A stretch of 61,083 bases of DNA from Streptomyces sp. SID10853. Lineage in GTDB: Bacteria > Actinomycetota > Actinomycetes > Streptomycetales > Streptomycetaceae. The notes beneath the pieces are model-generated. The model did no database searches, had not been told where the DNA came from, and saw only the letters and a program-made list of their open reading frames with translations. A program made the position numbers and the translations under genes. The stretch's first letter is position 1; each line of letters starts with the position of its first letter. Shown one piece after another: positions 16,830 to 25,603 of the stretch. The stretch is from the NCBI RefSeq assembly GCF_010548145.1, contig NZ_JAAGLN010000010.1, positions 1 to 61,083 of the forward strand, read 5' to 3'.

Positions 16830-17999
16830 TCACATCAGCGACTTGGCGATCGCGTTCTTGTGGATCTCGCTGGTGCCGGTGACGACACGGAACATGCGCA
16901 GCGTCCGGAAGATCTGCTCGACCTCGTGGCCGCGGGTGAGCCCGGCCTTGCCGTGGATCTGTACGGCCTGGTCGGCGACGCGGAAACAGGACTCGGCGGT
17001 GAGCAGCTTGCACATGTTGGCCTCGACACCGATGTCCGCCCCCTGGTCGGCGCGGGCGGCCGTGGCCATGACCGCGGAGCGGGCGGCGTAGATGTCGGTG
17101 GCCATGTCGGCGAGCTTGTGCTGGATGGCCTGGAGGGCGAGGAGCGGCTGCCCGAAGGCGACGCGGCTCCTGGAGTACGCGACGGACAGGTCCCAGGCGC
17201 GCCGTGCCGCCCCGATGAGCGAGGGGCAGTGCAGGAGGCGGTTGAGGGTGATGCGGCCGATGCCGATGCGCAGCCCCTGGCCGATCTCGCCCAGGAGGTT
17301 CGCGGCGGGGACACGGCAGCCGTCGAAGTCCAGGTCTCCCTCCATCTGCTGCCCGGACATGGGGACATCACCGTCCAGGACCCGGCAGCCCGGGCTGTCG
17401 AGGTCGACGAGGAACGCGCTGTACGACTCCTCCGTACCGGCCATGCGGGCGACGACCACGGCGAAGTCGGCGAAGGGGGCCGCCGAGCTGAACACCTTCC
17501 GGCCGGTGAGGACGTACGAGTCGCCGTCGGGTGTGGCGGTGGTGGTCATGCGCCGTACGTCCGAGCCCGCGTCCTGCTCGGTGATGGAGAAGCAGCAGGC
17601 GCGCTCGCCCCGGATGACGGGCAGCAGATAGCGCTCCCTCTGGTGGTCGGTGGCGTACTTGACGATGGAGCCGGCGCGCAGCGGTCCGCCCATGTCACCG
17701 AGGACCGAGTGCGACAGCACGGCGCCGGACGCGGTCAGCTCCTCCTTGAGTGCGCAGAGTTCGGTCAGGCTCAGGCCCTGTCCGCCCAGCTCGGCGGGGA
17801 GGCTGACGCCGTAGAAGCCGAGTTCGCGGCTGCGTTTCCAGACGTGTTCGAGGGTCGGCCGGTCGAGCCTGGTCTCCGGGGTGAGGCCCCGCTCGCGCTC
17901 GTAGGGGATCAGCTCCTCGTGGAGGTAGCGGCGCAGGCCGGTGACCAGGGCCTGCAGGCGCGGGTTGTCGTCGTAGGAGGGTTCGAGGGTGAAGGGCAT
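16830..17999 (-). CDS. Acyl-CoA dehydrogenase
   Basis: 389 aa from ATG 17999; the upstream open frame is a shadow of the ligase gene. The three ACAD parts are visible: N-terminal helices with LGFYGVSLPAELGGQGLS, the middle beta domain with CCFSITEQDAGSDVRRM and YVLTGRKVFSSAA, and the C-terminal helical domain with IQIHGKAGLTRGHEVEQ-like text ending GTSEIHKNAIAKSLM. It oxidises an acyl-CoA at the alpha-beta bond using FAD. It lies 44 bp after the ligase gene, so it likely acts on the ligase product. Confidence 0.92.
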   Translation of the reverse strand: MPFTLEPSYDDNPRLQALVTGLRRYLHEELIPYERERGLTPETRLDRPTLEHVWKRSRELGFYGVSLPAELGGQGLSLTELCALKEELTASGAVLSHSVLGDMGGPLRAGSIVKYATDHQRERYLLPVIRGERACCFSITEQDAGSDVRRMTTTATPDGDSYVLTGRKVFSSAAPFADFAVVVARMAGTEESYSAFLVDLDSPGCRVLDGDVPMSGQQMEGDLDFDGCRVPAANLLGEIGQGLRIGIGRITLNRLLHCPSLIGAARRAWDLSVAYSRSRVAFGQPLLALQAIQHKLADMATDIYAARSAVMATAARADQGADIGVEANMCKLLTAESCFRVADQAVQIHGKAGLTRGHEVEQIFRTLRMFRVVTGTSEIHKNAIAKSLM

Positions 18000-18043
18000 G
18001 GGTGGCTCCTGTTCGGCGGGGGTCGGGGCAGCGGTGGCAGACC

Positions 18044-19600
18044 TCAGTGGACGCGGCGCTCCGAGCCCGCCCAGTAGGGGTCGCGGATCGCACGGCGGTC
18101 GACCTTGCCGTTGGGGTTGTGCGGCAGTGCGGCGACGAAGTCGACCGAGCGGGGCTTCTTCATACGGGCCAGCCGTTCGGCGCAGAACGCGATGAGTTCG
18201 GCCTCGGTCGGCTTGCTGCCCTCGCGCGGTACGACGACGGCCTTGACCGCCTCGCCCCACCGGTCGTCGGGGACACCGACGACGGCAGCCGCGTACACCT
18301 GCGGATGCTGGTGCAGGACGGACTCGACCTCGACGGCGTAGATGTTGAAACCGCCGGAGATGATCATGTCCTTCTTGCGGTCGACGATGAAGACATAGCC
18401 GTCCGCACGGCGGCGCGCGAGGTCGCCGGTGAGGAACCAGCCGTCGCGGAAGGACGCGGCGGTGAGGGCGGGTTCGTTGTAGTACCCGGGTACGACGTCG
18501 GGGCCCCGTACGGCTATCTCGCCGATCTCGCCGTCCGGCACCGGCGCCCCGTGCTCGTCCACGACGGCGACCTCCGCCTCGGCACGCGGGCGGCCGCAGG
18601 ACAGCAGCAGTTCCTCGTCCTCGCCCTCGATGGCGCGCCGGTGGTCGTCGGTCGACAGGAACAGCACACCCGAAGTGGTCTCCCCGCAGCCGTACCCCTG
18701 GGAGAGCACCGGGCCGAACAACTCCCATGCCTCGCGGATGCGTTGGGGCGCCATGGGGGCGGCTCCGTAGATCAGCTGGCGCAGCGTGGAGAGGTCGTAG
18801 GAGCGGGCGTCCGGCAGCGCGAGCACGGCGTTGACCATGGTGGGGACGACGAACGCGTGTGTCGCGCGCTCCTGCTGGACGGTGGCGAGGAAGCCTTCGG
18901 CGTCCCAGCTCGGCAGCACGACCGCGCACCCGCCCGCGAAGAAGATGCCGAGCAGCGGCATGCCGGAGGCGTGGGTCACGGGACCCGCCAGGATCTGCCG
19001 GTCACCGGGGCCGACCCGGGTGTCGGGCCCCATCACCATCTTGCGCATCACCGCGGCGCGGTTGCCGTACGTCTGGATCGCGGCCTTGAGCTTGCCGGTC
19101 GAGCCGGAGGTGAAGTGCAGTACGGCAGGGTCGCCGTCGTCGCAGCCGGTGTCGACGGGTTCGGGGGCAGCGTCGGCGAGTACACCGGCGTAGCCGGGTC
19201 CGAGGTCGCTCGGGCCGTCGTAGCCGATCACCGTCCGCACGCCGCTGCCGGGCACCGCGTGCCGTGCCGCGTCCAGGTGCGCGGCGTCGGTGAGCAGGAC
19301 GCGCGCGCCCGACTCGCGCAGCAGATGGGCCACTTCGCGTTCGCCGAGCCGGGCGTTGACCGGGGCGCGCACCAGCGCCGCCTTGTAGAGGGCCAGCTCC
19401 GTGACGACGAGTTCCGCGCGGTTTCCCGCGAGGGTCGCCACACAGTCGCCCTTGCGCAGGCCGAGGTCGCGCAGTGCGGTGGCGAGCCGGTCGCTGTGCT
19501 CGTCGAGGGCCGCGTAGCTGAGCCGGGTCACCCCGCAGACCACGGCTTCGGCGTCGGGCTGGTGGCCGGCTGTCCTGCGTACGTACCGTCCGAGGTTCAT
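18044..19600 (-). CDS. AMP-dependent acyl-CoA synthetase
   Basis: 518 aa from ATG 19600. Adenylation motifs in order: LHFTSGSTGKLKAAI (A3, near residue 165), YGCGETTSG (A5), DGWFLTGDLARRRADGYV (A7), DRKKDMIISGGFNI (A8) and PHNPNGKVDRRAI with the catalytic Lys of A10. It activates a carboxylic acid as its CoA thioester. It is first in a ligase-dehydrogenase-MFS operon and divergent from a TetR gene across a perfect palindrome. The acid is unknown; a medium-chain or branched acid would fit the dehydrogenase. Confidence 0.92.
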   Translation of the reverse strand: MNLGRYVRRTAGHQPDAEAVVCGVTRLSYAALDEHSDRLATALRDLGLRKGDCVATLAGNRAELVVTELALYKAALVRAPVNARLGEREVAHLLRESGARVLLTDAAHLDAARHAVPGSGVRTVIGYDGPSDLGPGYAGVLADAAPEPVDTGCDDGDPAVLHFTSGSTGKLKAAIQTYGNRAAVMRKMVMGPDTRVGPGDRQILAGPVTHASGMPLLGIFFAGGCAVVLPSWDAEGFLATVQQERATHAFVVPTMVNAVLALPDARSYDLSTLRQLIYGAAPMAPQRIREAWELFGPVLSQGYGCGETTSGVLFLSTDDHRRAIEGEDEELLLSCGRPRAEAEVAVVDEHGAPVPDGEIGEIAVRGPDVVPGYYNEPALTAASFRDGWFLTGDLARRRADGYVFIVDRKKDMIISGGFNIYAVEVESVLHQHPQVYAAAVVGVPDDRWGEAVKAVVVPREGSKPTEAELIAFCAERLARMKKPRSVDFVAALPHNPNGKVDRRAIRDPYWAGSERRVH

Positions 19601-19633
19601 CGCGCTCCATGCACAGTTCTCAACGATCAGTTC

Positions 19634-19650
19634 CTGAACAAGTTGTTCAG
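19634..19650. promoter_or_regulatory. Perfect 8-1-8 inverted repeat, TetR operator
   Basis: CTGAACAA-G-TTGTTCAG lies midway between the ligase start (19600) and the TetR start (19731). Symmetry extends to 10 of 11 bases per arm. Position and form fit the operator of the divergent TetR regulator. A related half-site, CTGAACAG, is at 20403-20410, before the serine hydrolase gene. Confidence 0.75.
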
Positions 19651-19730
19651 AAACTATCTTGGTGTACGAGAACGTAAATGCAGCGTTAGTGTCAGGTCAA
19701 CGGTTCGCACGAAGAGGAAATGATCCGGCC

Positions 19731-20372
19731 ATGAAGCCCGCAGCCCCCAAGCCCGCCGAGGACCGCCGTGTCCGCCGCACCCGTCACGCACTGCGCTCGG
19801 CCCTCGTCGGCCTGGTCCTGGAGCAGGGATTCCACGCGATCACCGTGGAGGAGCTCACGGAGCGGGCCGATGTCGCCCGCGCCACCTTCTACGCCCACTA
19901 CCGCGACAAGGAGGACCTGCTCGTGGACGTCGTCCGGGACCTCGCCGCGGACAGGGAACGGCTGCTGCCGGCCGTCGAACAGGCCCAGGCCCAGGGCTTC
20001 ACCGGCCTCCCGGTGCTCTACATCTTCCAGCACGCGGAGCAGGAGAGGCCCGTCTACCGGGTCATCCTGCGGGGCGAGGGCGACGGCCGGGCGCTGCGGG
20101 AGTTCACCGAGATCACCTGCGACCGGGTCGAGCGGCTGTTCCGCGAGCGCGCCCGGGAGCTCGGCGTCACCCCGCGCATTCCGTTCGACGTCATCGCGCG
20201 GGCCTGGACCGGCGAGCTGCTCGGTCTGCTGACCTGGTGGGTGGAGAACGACACCGGGTACAGCGCGGCCGAGATCACCGGGCATCTGCGGGACCTGTCC
20301 GTGTACGGGCGGGTGTGGGCCTCGGGCCTCGCCCCCTCGGACGCACCGGGGGCCGTCGACAGCACGCCCTGA
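19731..20372 (+). CDS. TetR/AcrR-family regulator of the acyl-CoA operon
   Basis: 213 aa from ATG 19731, with GAGGAAA upstream; the frame back to 19659 covers the operator region. Helix-turn-helix: FHAITVEELTERADVARATFYAHYRDKEDLL near residues 32-62. The C-terminal domain contains FDVIARAWTGELLGLLTWWVEND, typical of the TetR_C_33/AcrR-like group. It is divergent from the ligase-dehydrogenase-MFS operon and probably represses it until an acid or acyl-CoA binds. The serine hydrolase follows 86 bp downstream on the same strand. Confidence 0.9.
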   Translation: MKPAAPKPAEDRRVRRTRHALRSALVGLVLEQGFHAITVEELTERADVARATFYAHYRDKEDLLVDVVRDLAADRERLLPAVEQAQAQGFTGLPVLYIFQHAEQERPVYRVILRGEGDGRALREFTEITCDRVERLFRERARELGVTPRIPFDVIARAWTGELLGLLTWWVENDTGYSAAEITGHLRDLSVYGRVWASGLAPSDAPGAVDSTP

Positions 20373-20422
20373 CCCCCGTACGCCGCCCACACCCCTCACT
20401 TACTGAACAGTCCGTATGGTAT

Positions 20423-20444
20423 CTATCGGTACTTCAACCGATAG
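20423..20444. promoter_or_regulatory. 22-bp palindrome before the serine hydrolase
   Basis: CTATCGGT-ACTTCA-ACCGATAG has perfect 8-bp arms and ends 14 bp before the ATG. It overlaps the expected transcription start and is a good operator candidate. It differs from the CTGAACAA site of the adjacent TetR, so a second regulator may act here. Confidence 0.55.
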
Positions 20445-20458
20445 GCAGGAGTGAGCGC

Positions 20459-21655
20459 ATGACGCAGCCGGTGGAGATGTCCTCGTTGGCGGACCTCGTC
20501 TGGGCACGGGGTTTCACGGATCCGGCGTGGGTGCGCCGGCACAGCACCGCGGGCCGCGAGACGGTGCCCAGCCGCCGTGTCTGGCGCGGCCAGGACCGGC
20601 CACGCGAACTGCCGGTGGCGGAGCGGGACTCGGGCATCGACAGCCTCCGGCTCACCACCCGCGACGGCCGCACGGTCCCGCTGCCCGAGGTGTTCGCCGC
20701 GGCGCAGACGGACGCCTTCCTCGTCCTCCACCGGGGAACCGTCGTCCACGAGACCTATCTGCACGGCTACGAGTCCCACGTCCCGCACTTCAACGCGTCG
20801 GCGGCGAAGTCGTACATCGGCCTGCTGACGGCGATACTCGAACACCAGGGACTGGTCGACCGGACGGCCCGGGTCTCCTCGTACGTACCCGAACTGGCCG
20901 CAACGGCCTTCGGAGAGGCCGAAGTCGGCCACCTGCTCCACATGGGCACCCAGATGAGTTACGCGGGCCGCCCCTACGACAAGGCCCTGGAGGCGCAGCG
21001 TTACGCCGCCATCCTCGCCCCGCAACTGCGCCCGTACGGCTACACCGGCCCGGCCACCATCCGCGAACACCTCGCCACCGCACGGGCGACCGCCGCCCCC
21101 GGCACCGGATTCCGTTACGAGAACGGCAACGTGGAGGCACTCGCCCACGTCCTGCGCCGCGTCACCGGGACGACCGTATCGGCGCTGCTGTCCGAACTCC
21201 TCTGGTCCCGCATCGGGGCGGAGGAGGACGCCTACTACATCCTGGACTCCGAGGGCGCCGAGTCCGCCTGCGGCGGGTTCAGCGCGACCGCACGGGACGT
21301 GGCCAGGCTCGGCGAGATGATCCGCTGCGGCGGTACGTCCGGGGGCCGTCAGGTGGTGCCGGAATCGGTGGCCGCCGCCATCACCGCGCCCGTCCCCGAG
21401 TACGCCCGGCGCGTCCGCTTCCCCGCGGCGCCCGCGAGCACACCCGCCACACTCTCGTACCACGACCTGTGGTGGATTCCGAACGACCCCTACGGCTCCT
21501 TCATGGCCAGCGGCATCCACGGGCAGCGCCTGTTCGTCTCCCCCGGACTCGACCTCGTCGTCGTGCACTTCGGCTCCCAGGTCATGTCACCGGCGGTGCC
21601 GCAGGTCCCGCTGGTCGAGGCGTTCCACCTGGTGGGCGCCCACCTCAACGGCTGA
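20459..21655 (+). CDS. Serine hydrolase, beta-lactamase/esterase (class C-like) fold
   Basis: 398 aa from ATG 20459, with AGGAG upstream. SxxK is SAAK at 114-117; the YxN motif is in FRYENGN; a third element is SGIHGQRLFV in place of KTG. There is no signal peptide, so it is cytoplasmic, unlike true beta-lactamases. The N-terminal WARGFTDPAWVRRHST and overall length fit the 6-aminohexanoate-dimer hydrolase/EstB-like group, which cleaves amides or esters. It could release the acid used by the neighbouring acyl-CoA operon. Substrate not known. Confidence 0.85.
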   Translation: MTQPVEMSSLADLVWARGFTDPAWVRRHSTAGRETVPSRRVWRGQDRPRELPVAERDSGIDSLRLTTRDGRTVPLPEVFAAAQTDAFLVLHRGTVVHETYLHGYESHVPHFNASAAKSYIGLLTAILEHQGLVDRTARVSSYVPELAATAFGEAEVGHLLHMGTQMSYAGRPYDKALEAQRYAAILAPQLRPYGYTGPATIREHLATARATAAPGTGFRYENGNVEALAHVLRRVTGTTVSALLSELLWSRIGAEEDAYYILDSEGAESACGGFSATARDVARLGEMIRCGGTSGGRQVVPESVAAAITAPVPEYARRVRFPAAPASTPATLSYHDLWWIPNDPYGSFMASGIHGQRLFVSPGLDLVVVHFGSQVMSPAVPQVPLVEAFHLVGAHLNG

Positions 21656-21698
21656 GAGCAGCCGCCGGCCCGGTACGCCGGGGTGCAGCCGGTCCCGG

Positions 21699-22718
21699 CT
21701 ACCAGGGCGAGATCGGCTGCACCCCCACCCGGCGGCCCTCGTCGTCGAGCAGATGCCCCATCCGTTTGACCGTGTGCAGGCCCACGATGCGGTCGGTCAC
21801 CGTGAGGGTGGGCAGCCGGGCGCACAGGGCGGTCTCGCGGCGCTGGATGTCACCGAGGTCGTGCACCCAGAGCGTGACGAAGATGTTCGCCGGCCCGGTC
21901 ACGGCCGCGACCAGGCGGCATTCGGGCAGGGCCGCGAGGGTGCGGTGGGTGGTGCCGATGTCCCGCGCCGGCACCTGCCCGAGCAGCGAGACCGGGACCG
22001 GACGGCCGGCCAGCGCGGAGGCGATGTCGCAGCGGAAGGTCAGGACCGACGAATCCGTGAGGCGGCGCAGCCTGCGGCGGACGGTGGCCGGGCTGGTCGC
22101 CGTGCGCTCGGCCAGTTCGGCAAGGCCGAGCCGGCCGTCCCGGACCAGCTCGTGCAGCAGGGCCCGGTCGACGGCGTCGAGCGGGACCGTACCCGCGGGC
22201 TCCCCCCGCGCGGCCGACGGGCTGCCGAGCGCCGTCAGCTGCGCGGGGGCCAGCGAGCGCAGCCGCCAGCGGCTGCCCTCGACGTACAGGGACGTGGTGA
22301 ACAGGCAGGTCACCGAGACAATGCCCGCCATCCGGTCCAGCTTCTCGCCGAGGAACCGGGTGAGCGCCGTCAGATCCGGGGCGAGCACGTCGAGGAGCAG
22401 GTCGGCGGTGCCGTGCCCGGTCAGCTCGATCGTCACGGCCTCCGGGAGCGCGCTCAGCTCCGCCATCAGCCGGGTCCGGTCCCCGGGAAGGCAGCGCAGC
22501 AGGACGAAGGCCGAGCAGCGGTTACGGGAGAACTCCCGGCCCGGCGCCGCGTACACCCAGGCCAGCCCCTCCCCCGTCAGCCGCTCCCAGCGCCGCGCCA
22601 GCGTGCCCGCGGTCACCCCGAGCAGCGGAGCCAGCTCCGACCACGAAGCCCTGGGGCGCAGCTGGAGGGCGTTCACCAGGGCGAGGTCGAGTTCGCTGGC
22701 GGTGACCGTTTCTCGCAT
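21699..22718 (-). CDS. Double-unit Lrp/AsnC-family regulator
   Basis: 339 aa from ATG 22718; GAAGGG is upstream and the longer frame is a shadow of the MFS gene. Two Lrp units follow each other: helix-turn-helix 1 (LDLALVNALQLRPRASW), an AsnC ligand domain ending near residue 150, then helix-turn-helix 2 (AVDRALLHELVRDGRLG, TSPATVRRRLRRL) and a second AsnC domain. Such double proteins usually sense amino acids or related amides. It is divergent from an MFS-amidohydrolase operon, its likely target. Confidence 0.9.
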   Translation of the reverse strand: MRETVTASELDLALVNALQLRPRASWSELAPLLGVTAGTLARRWERLTGEGLAWVYAAPGREFSRNRCSAFVLLRCLPGDRTRLMAELSALPEAVTIELTGHGTADLLLDVLAPDLTALTRFLGEKLDRMAGIVSVTCLFTTSLYVEGSRWRLRSLAPAQLTALGSPSAARGEPAGTVPLDAVDRALLHELVRDGRLGLAELAERTATSPATVRRRLRRLTDSSVLTFRCDIASALAGRPVPVSLLGQVPARDIGTTHRTLAALPECRLVAAVTGPANIFVTLWVHDLGDIQRRETALCARLPTLTVTDRIVGLHTVKRMGHLLDDEGRRVGVQPISPW

Positions 22719-22847
22719 CACAAGCCCTTCGTACGGACGAATCAATGAATATTCGAGGACGTTTGTGTCCCCGCCCGCACAGTAGCCACCACATTCGGTT
22801 CCGGCCACCAAAGTTCCCCGGACCCCCAGTGATCCAGAGGTGAAGCT

Positions 22848-24299
22848 GTGCACACACGCATATCTGGAACGGAACGCGGACCCGGAGCGCTCAGTTCCGG
22901 ACCCGGCATGCTCGGGACGATGGCGGTCGTGATCCTGCTGGGCGGCATCGTCCAGGGCTATCTGACCCCGTTGCTGCCCGAGGTCGGCCTCAGTCTGCAC
23001 ATCAGCACCGTGGGACAGAACAACATCTATCTGCTGTCCCAGGTGGCCTTCGCGGTGATGACGCCGCTGCTCTCCCGCCTCGGTGACCTGTACGGGCACC
23101 GCAGACTCCTGCGGGTGTGCGTCGCGATGGTGGCGGGCGGCTCGCTGCTGATCGCCGTGCGGCCGACCGCCGTGACGCTGGCCGTCGGCGTCGTACTGCA
23201 GGGCGCGCTCGTCGGCTTCTTCCCGCTGCTCGTGGGCATCCTGCGCTCCCGCGCACCCGAGCGGAACCGCACCGGGATCTCCCTCCTCGTCGGGGTCCTG
23301 CTCCTCTCGATCGGCGTCGGCGGCCTGGTGGCGGGCTCGCTCAGCGAACGGCACGCGGAGGCCGGGCTGTGGACGGCCGTCCCGGTCGCCGTACTCGCCG
23401 TGGTCGCGGCCATCGCGCTGCCCGCCAGCGACGCACCGCGCGGCGGCCGCTTCCACTACGGGGCCGCGGTGCTGCTCACAGCGGGGCTGGTGGCGCTCGT
23501 CCTGGTGCTCGCGCAGGGCGGCACCTGGGGCTGGGGGGCGCCGCGTACGCTCGCTCTCGCCGTCGGGGCCGTCGTCGTCCTGGCGGCCTGGGTGGCGGTC
23601 GAGCGGCGCTCGGCGCACCCGCTGGTCAGCGTACGGATGCTGAGCAACCCGCGCCTCGCGGTGGTCAGCGGATTCACCTTCTGCGCCTCCTTCGGCACCA
23701 TCGGCTTCCTCGGCGCCAACGCCCTCTTCCTGGGCGCCTCGCGGGCGGAGACCGGTTACGGCATGGACCTGGGGCCGCAGGCCATCGCCACGATCTCGCT
23801 CGCCATGGTGACCGCCGGGTTCGCCGGATCCGCCCTCACCCCGCGCCTCACCCGGAGGCTCGGCGACCGCGCCGTCCTCGCGTCGGGCGGCGGCCTCATC
23901 GCGCTGGGCTTCGTGGGGATGGCCGTCTTCCACCGCACCCTCCCCCAGTACGTCGTCTGCGCCCTGGTGGTGGGGCTCGCCACCGGGCTCTTCGAGTCGA
24001 TCTCGCGGACCCTGTCGGCCGAGGCCGTCGCGGAACGGGAGACGGCCCTCGCGGTCGGCCTCAACGAACTGGCCCTGTCGCTCGGCGCGGCCATCGGCGC
24101 CGCGGTGATCGCCGCGTTCTTCGAGGCCCACGTCACACCGGGCACCTCGCACGTCGCCGAGTCCGGCTACCTGTGGGGCTGGGGCGCGTGCGCGGCGGTG
24201 GCCGTCGCCGGTACGGCCCTGGCCCTGCGCTACCGCGGTTCGCGCGGGACGGACGCCACCCATGATCAGCACCTGACACAGAGCGGAGAGCTCGCATGA
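22848..24299 (+). CDS. MFS transporter (14-helix DHA2-like)
   Basis: 483 aa from GTG 22848, with AGAGGTG upstream. Helices 1-2: MAVVILLGGIVQGYLTPLLP; loop signature SRLGDLYGHRRLLR; motif C-like helix 5 LLVGVLLLSIGVGGLVAGSL. About 14 hydrophobic segments are visible. Its stop overlaps the M20 gene start by four bases (ATGA), so import or export is coupled to the amidohydrolase. The pair probably takes up and hydrolyses an N-acyl amino acid or peptide-like compound under the Lrp regulator. Confidence 0.85.
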   Translation: MHTRISGTERGPGALSSGPGMLGTMAVVILLGGIVQGYLTPLLPEVGLSLHISTVGQNNIYLLSQVAFAVMTPLLSRLGDLYGHRRLLRVCVAMVAGGSLLIAVRPTAVTLAVGVVLQGALVGFFPLLVGILRSRAPERNRTGISLLVGVLLLSIGVGGLVAGSLSERHAEAGLWTAVPVAVLAVVAAIALPASDAPRGGRFHYGAAVLLTAGLVALVLVLAQGGTWGWGAPRTLALAVGAVVVLAAWVAVERRSAHPLVSVRMLSNPRLAVVSGFTFCASFGTIGFLGANALFLGASRAETGYGMDLGPQAIATISLAMVTAGFAGSALTPRLTRRLGDRAVLASGGGLIALGFVGMAVFHRTLPQYVVCALVVGLATGLFESISRTLSAEAVAERETALAVGLNELALSLGAAIGAAVIAAFFEAHVTPGTSHVAESGYLWGWGACAAVAVAGTALALRYRGSRGTDATHDQHLTQSGELA

Positions 24300-25501
24300 C
24301 CGACACCCCGGACACACTGGACGCCCTGGACGCCTCGGACACCCGCAGGATTGTGGCCGATGCGGTCGGCTCCTGGAGCGAACAGCTCGTGGGCCTCAGC
24401 CACGCCCTGCACGACGAACCCGAGACGGCCCTCCAGGAACACCGCGCGGCCGCCAGGATCGGGGACCTGCTCGAAACGGCGGGCTTCGCCGTCACCCGGG
24501 GGGTCGCGGACCTCCCCACGGCGCTCGTCGCCACCCGCGGAACCGGCGAACTCGTCATCGGGTTCTGCGCCGAGTACGACGCCCTGCCCGGCATCGGGCA
24601 CGCCTGCGGGCACAACGTCAACGGGGCCGCGGCCGTCGGCGCAGCCCTCGGTCTCGCCGCCGTGGCGGACGAACTCGGCCTGACCGTCAAGCTGATCGGC
24701 ACACCCGCCGAGGAGGACATCGGCGGGAAGGTCCTCCTCCTCGACGCCGGAGTCTTCGACGACGTGGCCGCGGCGATGATGGTGCACGCCGCACCTGACG
24801 ACACGGTCGGTGCCTCGTCGCTGGCCGTCGGAGCCTGGGACGTCACCTACCGCGGCAAGCCCTCGCACGCCGCGATGGCCCCCTGGGAAGGGATCAACGC
24901 CCTCGACGCGATGACCGTCGCGCACACCGCCATAGGGCTGCTGCGCCAGCAGCTGCCGCCGGGTGTGGTGGTGCACGGCATCGTCACCGACGGCGGGCAG
25001 GCCGTGAACATCATCCCCGCCCGCACCGGCGCACGCTGCGAGGTCAGGGCGCTGACCGTGGAACAGCTCGGCGCGGCGCACCAGCGGGTACGCGCCTGCT
25101 TCGAGGCCGGGGCGCTGGCCACCGGTGCCGAGCTGGAACTTGAGGCGCACGGGCGGGAGTTCCACGACCTGCGCCAGGACGCAGTGATGACGCAGGCGTA
25201 CGTGGCGGCGCTCGGCGAACTGGGCCGCACGGCGACGCCGCTGCACGGCGAGTCGATGGCGTCGACCGACATGGGCAACGTCTCGCAGTACGTCCCCACG
25301 ATCCACCCGACGATCGGCTACGAGACGGGCGGCGCCAGGCAGCACACCCCCGAGTTCACCGCGTACGGCAAGAGCGGGGGCGCCGACCGCGCGGTCCTCG
25401 ACGGCGCCACCGCGCTGGCGCTGACCGGCGCCGCGCTGGCGGCCGCACCGGAGCAGCGGAGCCGGCTGCTCGACGGAGTACGGGAGCGGCGCGGCAGGTG
25501 A
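24296..25501 (+). CDS. M20-family amidohydrolase (AbgB-like)
   Basis: 401 aa. The metal-binding motif GHACGHN is at 101-107, followed by GTPAEEDIGGK and MMVHAAPDD; the dimerisation lid starts WDVTYRGKPSHAAMAPWEGINALDA (in two parts) with the conserved His-Ala. The late TDMGNVSQYVPTIHP motif is as in p-aminobenzoyl-glutamate hydrolase and indole-acetyl-amino acid hydrolases. It hydrolyses an amide with two bound metal ions in the cytoplasm. ATGA overlap with the upstream MFS gene. Substrate unknown. Confidence 0.9.
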   Translation: MTDTPDTLDALDASDTRRIVADAVGSWSEQLVGLSHALHDEPETALQEHRAAARIGDLLETAGFAVTRGVADLPTALVATRGTGELVIGFCAEYDALPGIGHACGHNVNGAAAVGAALGLAAVADELGLTVKLIGTPAEEDIGGKVLLLDAGVFDDVAAAMMVHAAPDDTVGASSLAVGAWDVTYRGKPSHAAMAPWEGINALDAMTVAHTAIGLLRQQLPPGVVVHGIVTDGGQAVNIIPARTGARCEVRALTVEQLGAAHQRVRACFEAGALATGAELELEAHGREFHDLRQDAVMTQAYVAALGELGRTATPLHGESMASTDMGNVSQYVPTIHPTIGYETGGARQHTPEFTAYGKSGGADRAVLDGATALALTGAALAAAPEQRSRLLDGVRERRGR

Positions 25502-25603
25502 CCTGGGCCGCGGCAGACGGCGTGTGCCCTGCCCCGCGGACGGGAGCGGCGTACGGCTAGGGTGATCGCCCGATGGGACCACATACGCCCGGGAGGAGCA
25601 CAA

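Noticed and set aside
15315..20372. Secondary metabolite cluster, suggested by acyl-CoA ligase and dehydrogenase
   Set aside because: No carrier protein, ketosynthase or condensation domain is present; ligase, dehydrogenase, MFS and TetR fit simple acid catabolism.
20459..21655. Beta-lactamase resistance gene
   Set aside because: SxxK and YxN are present but there is no signal peptide, and the length and start fit the aminohexanoate-dimer hydrolase/esterase group.
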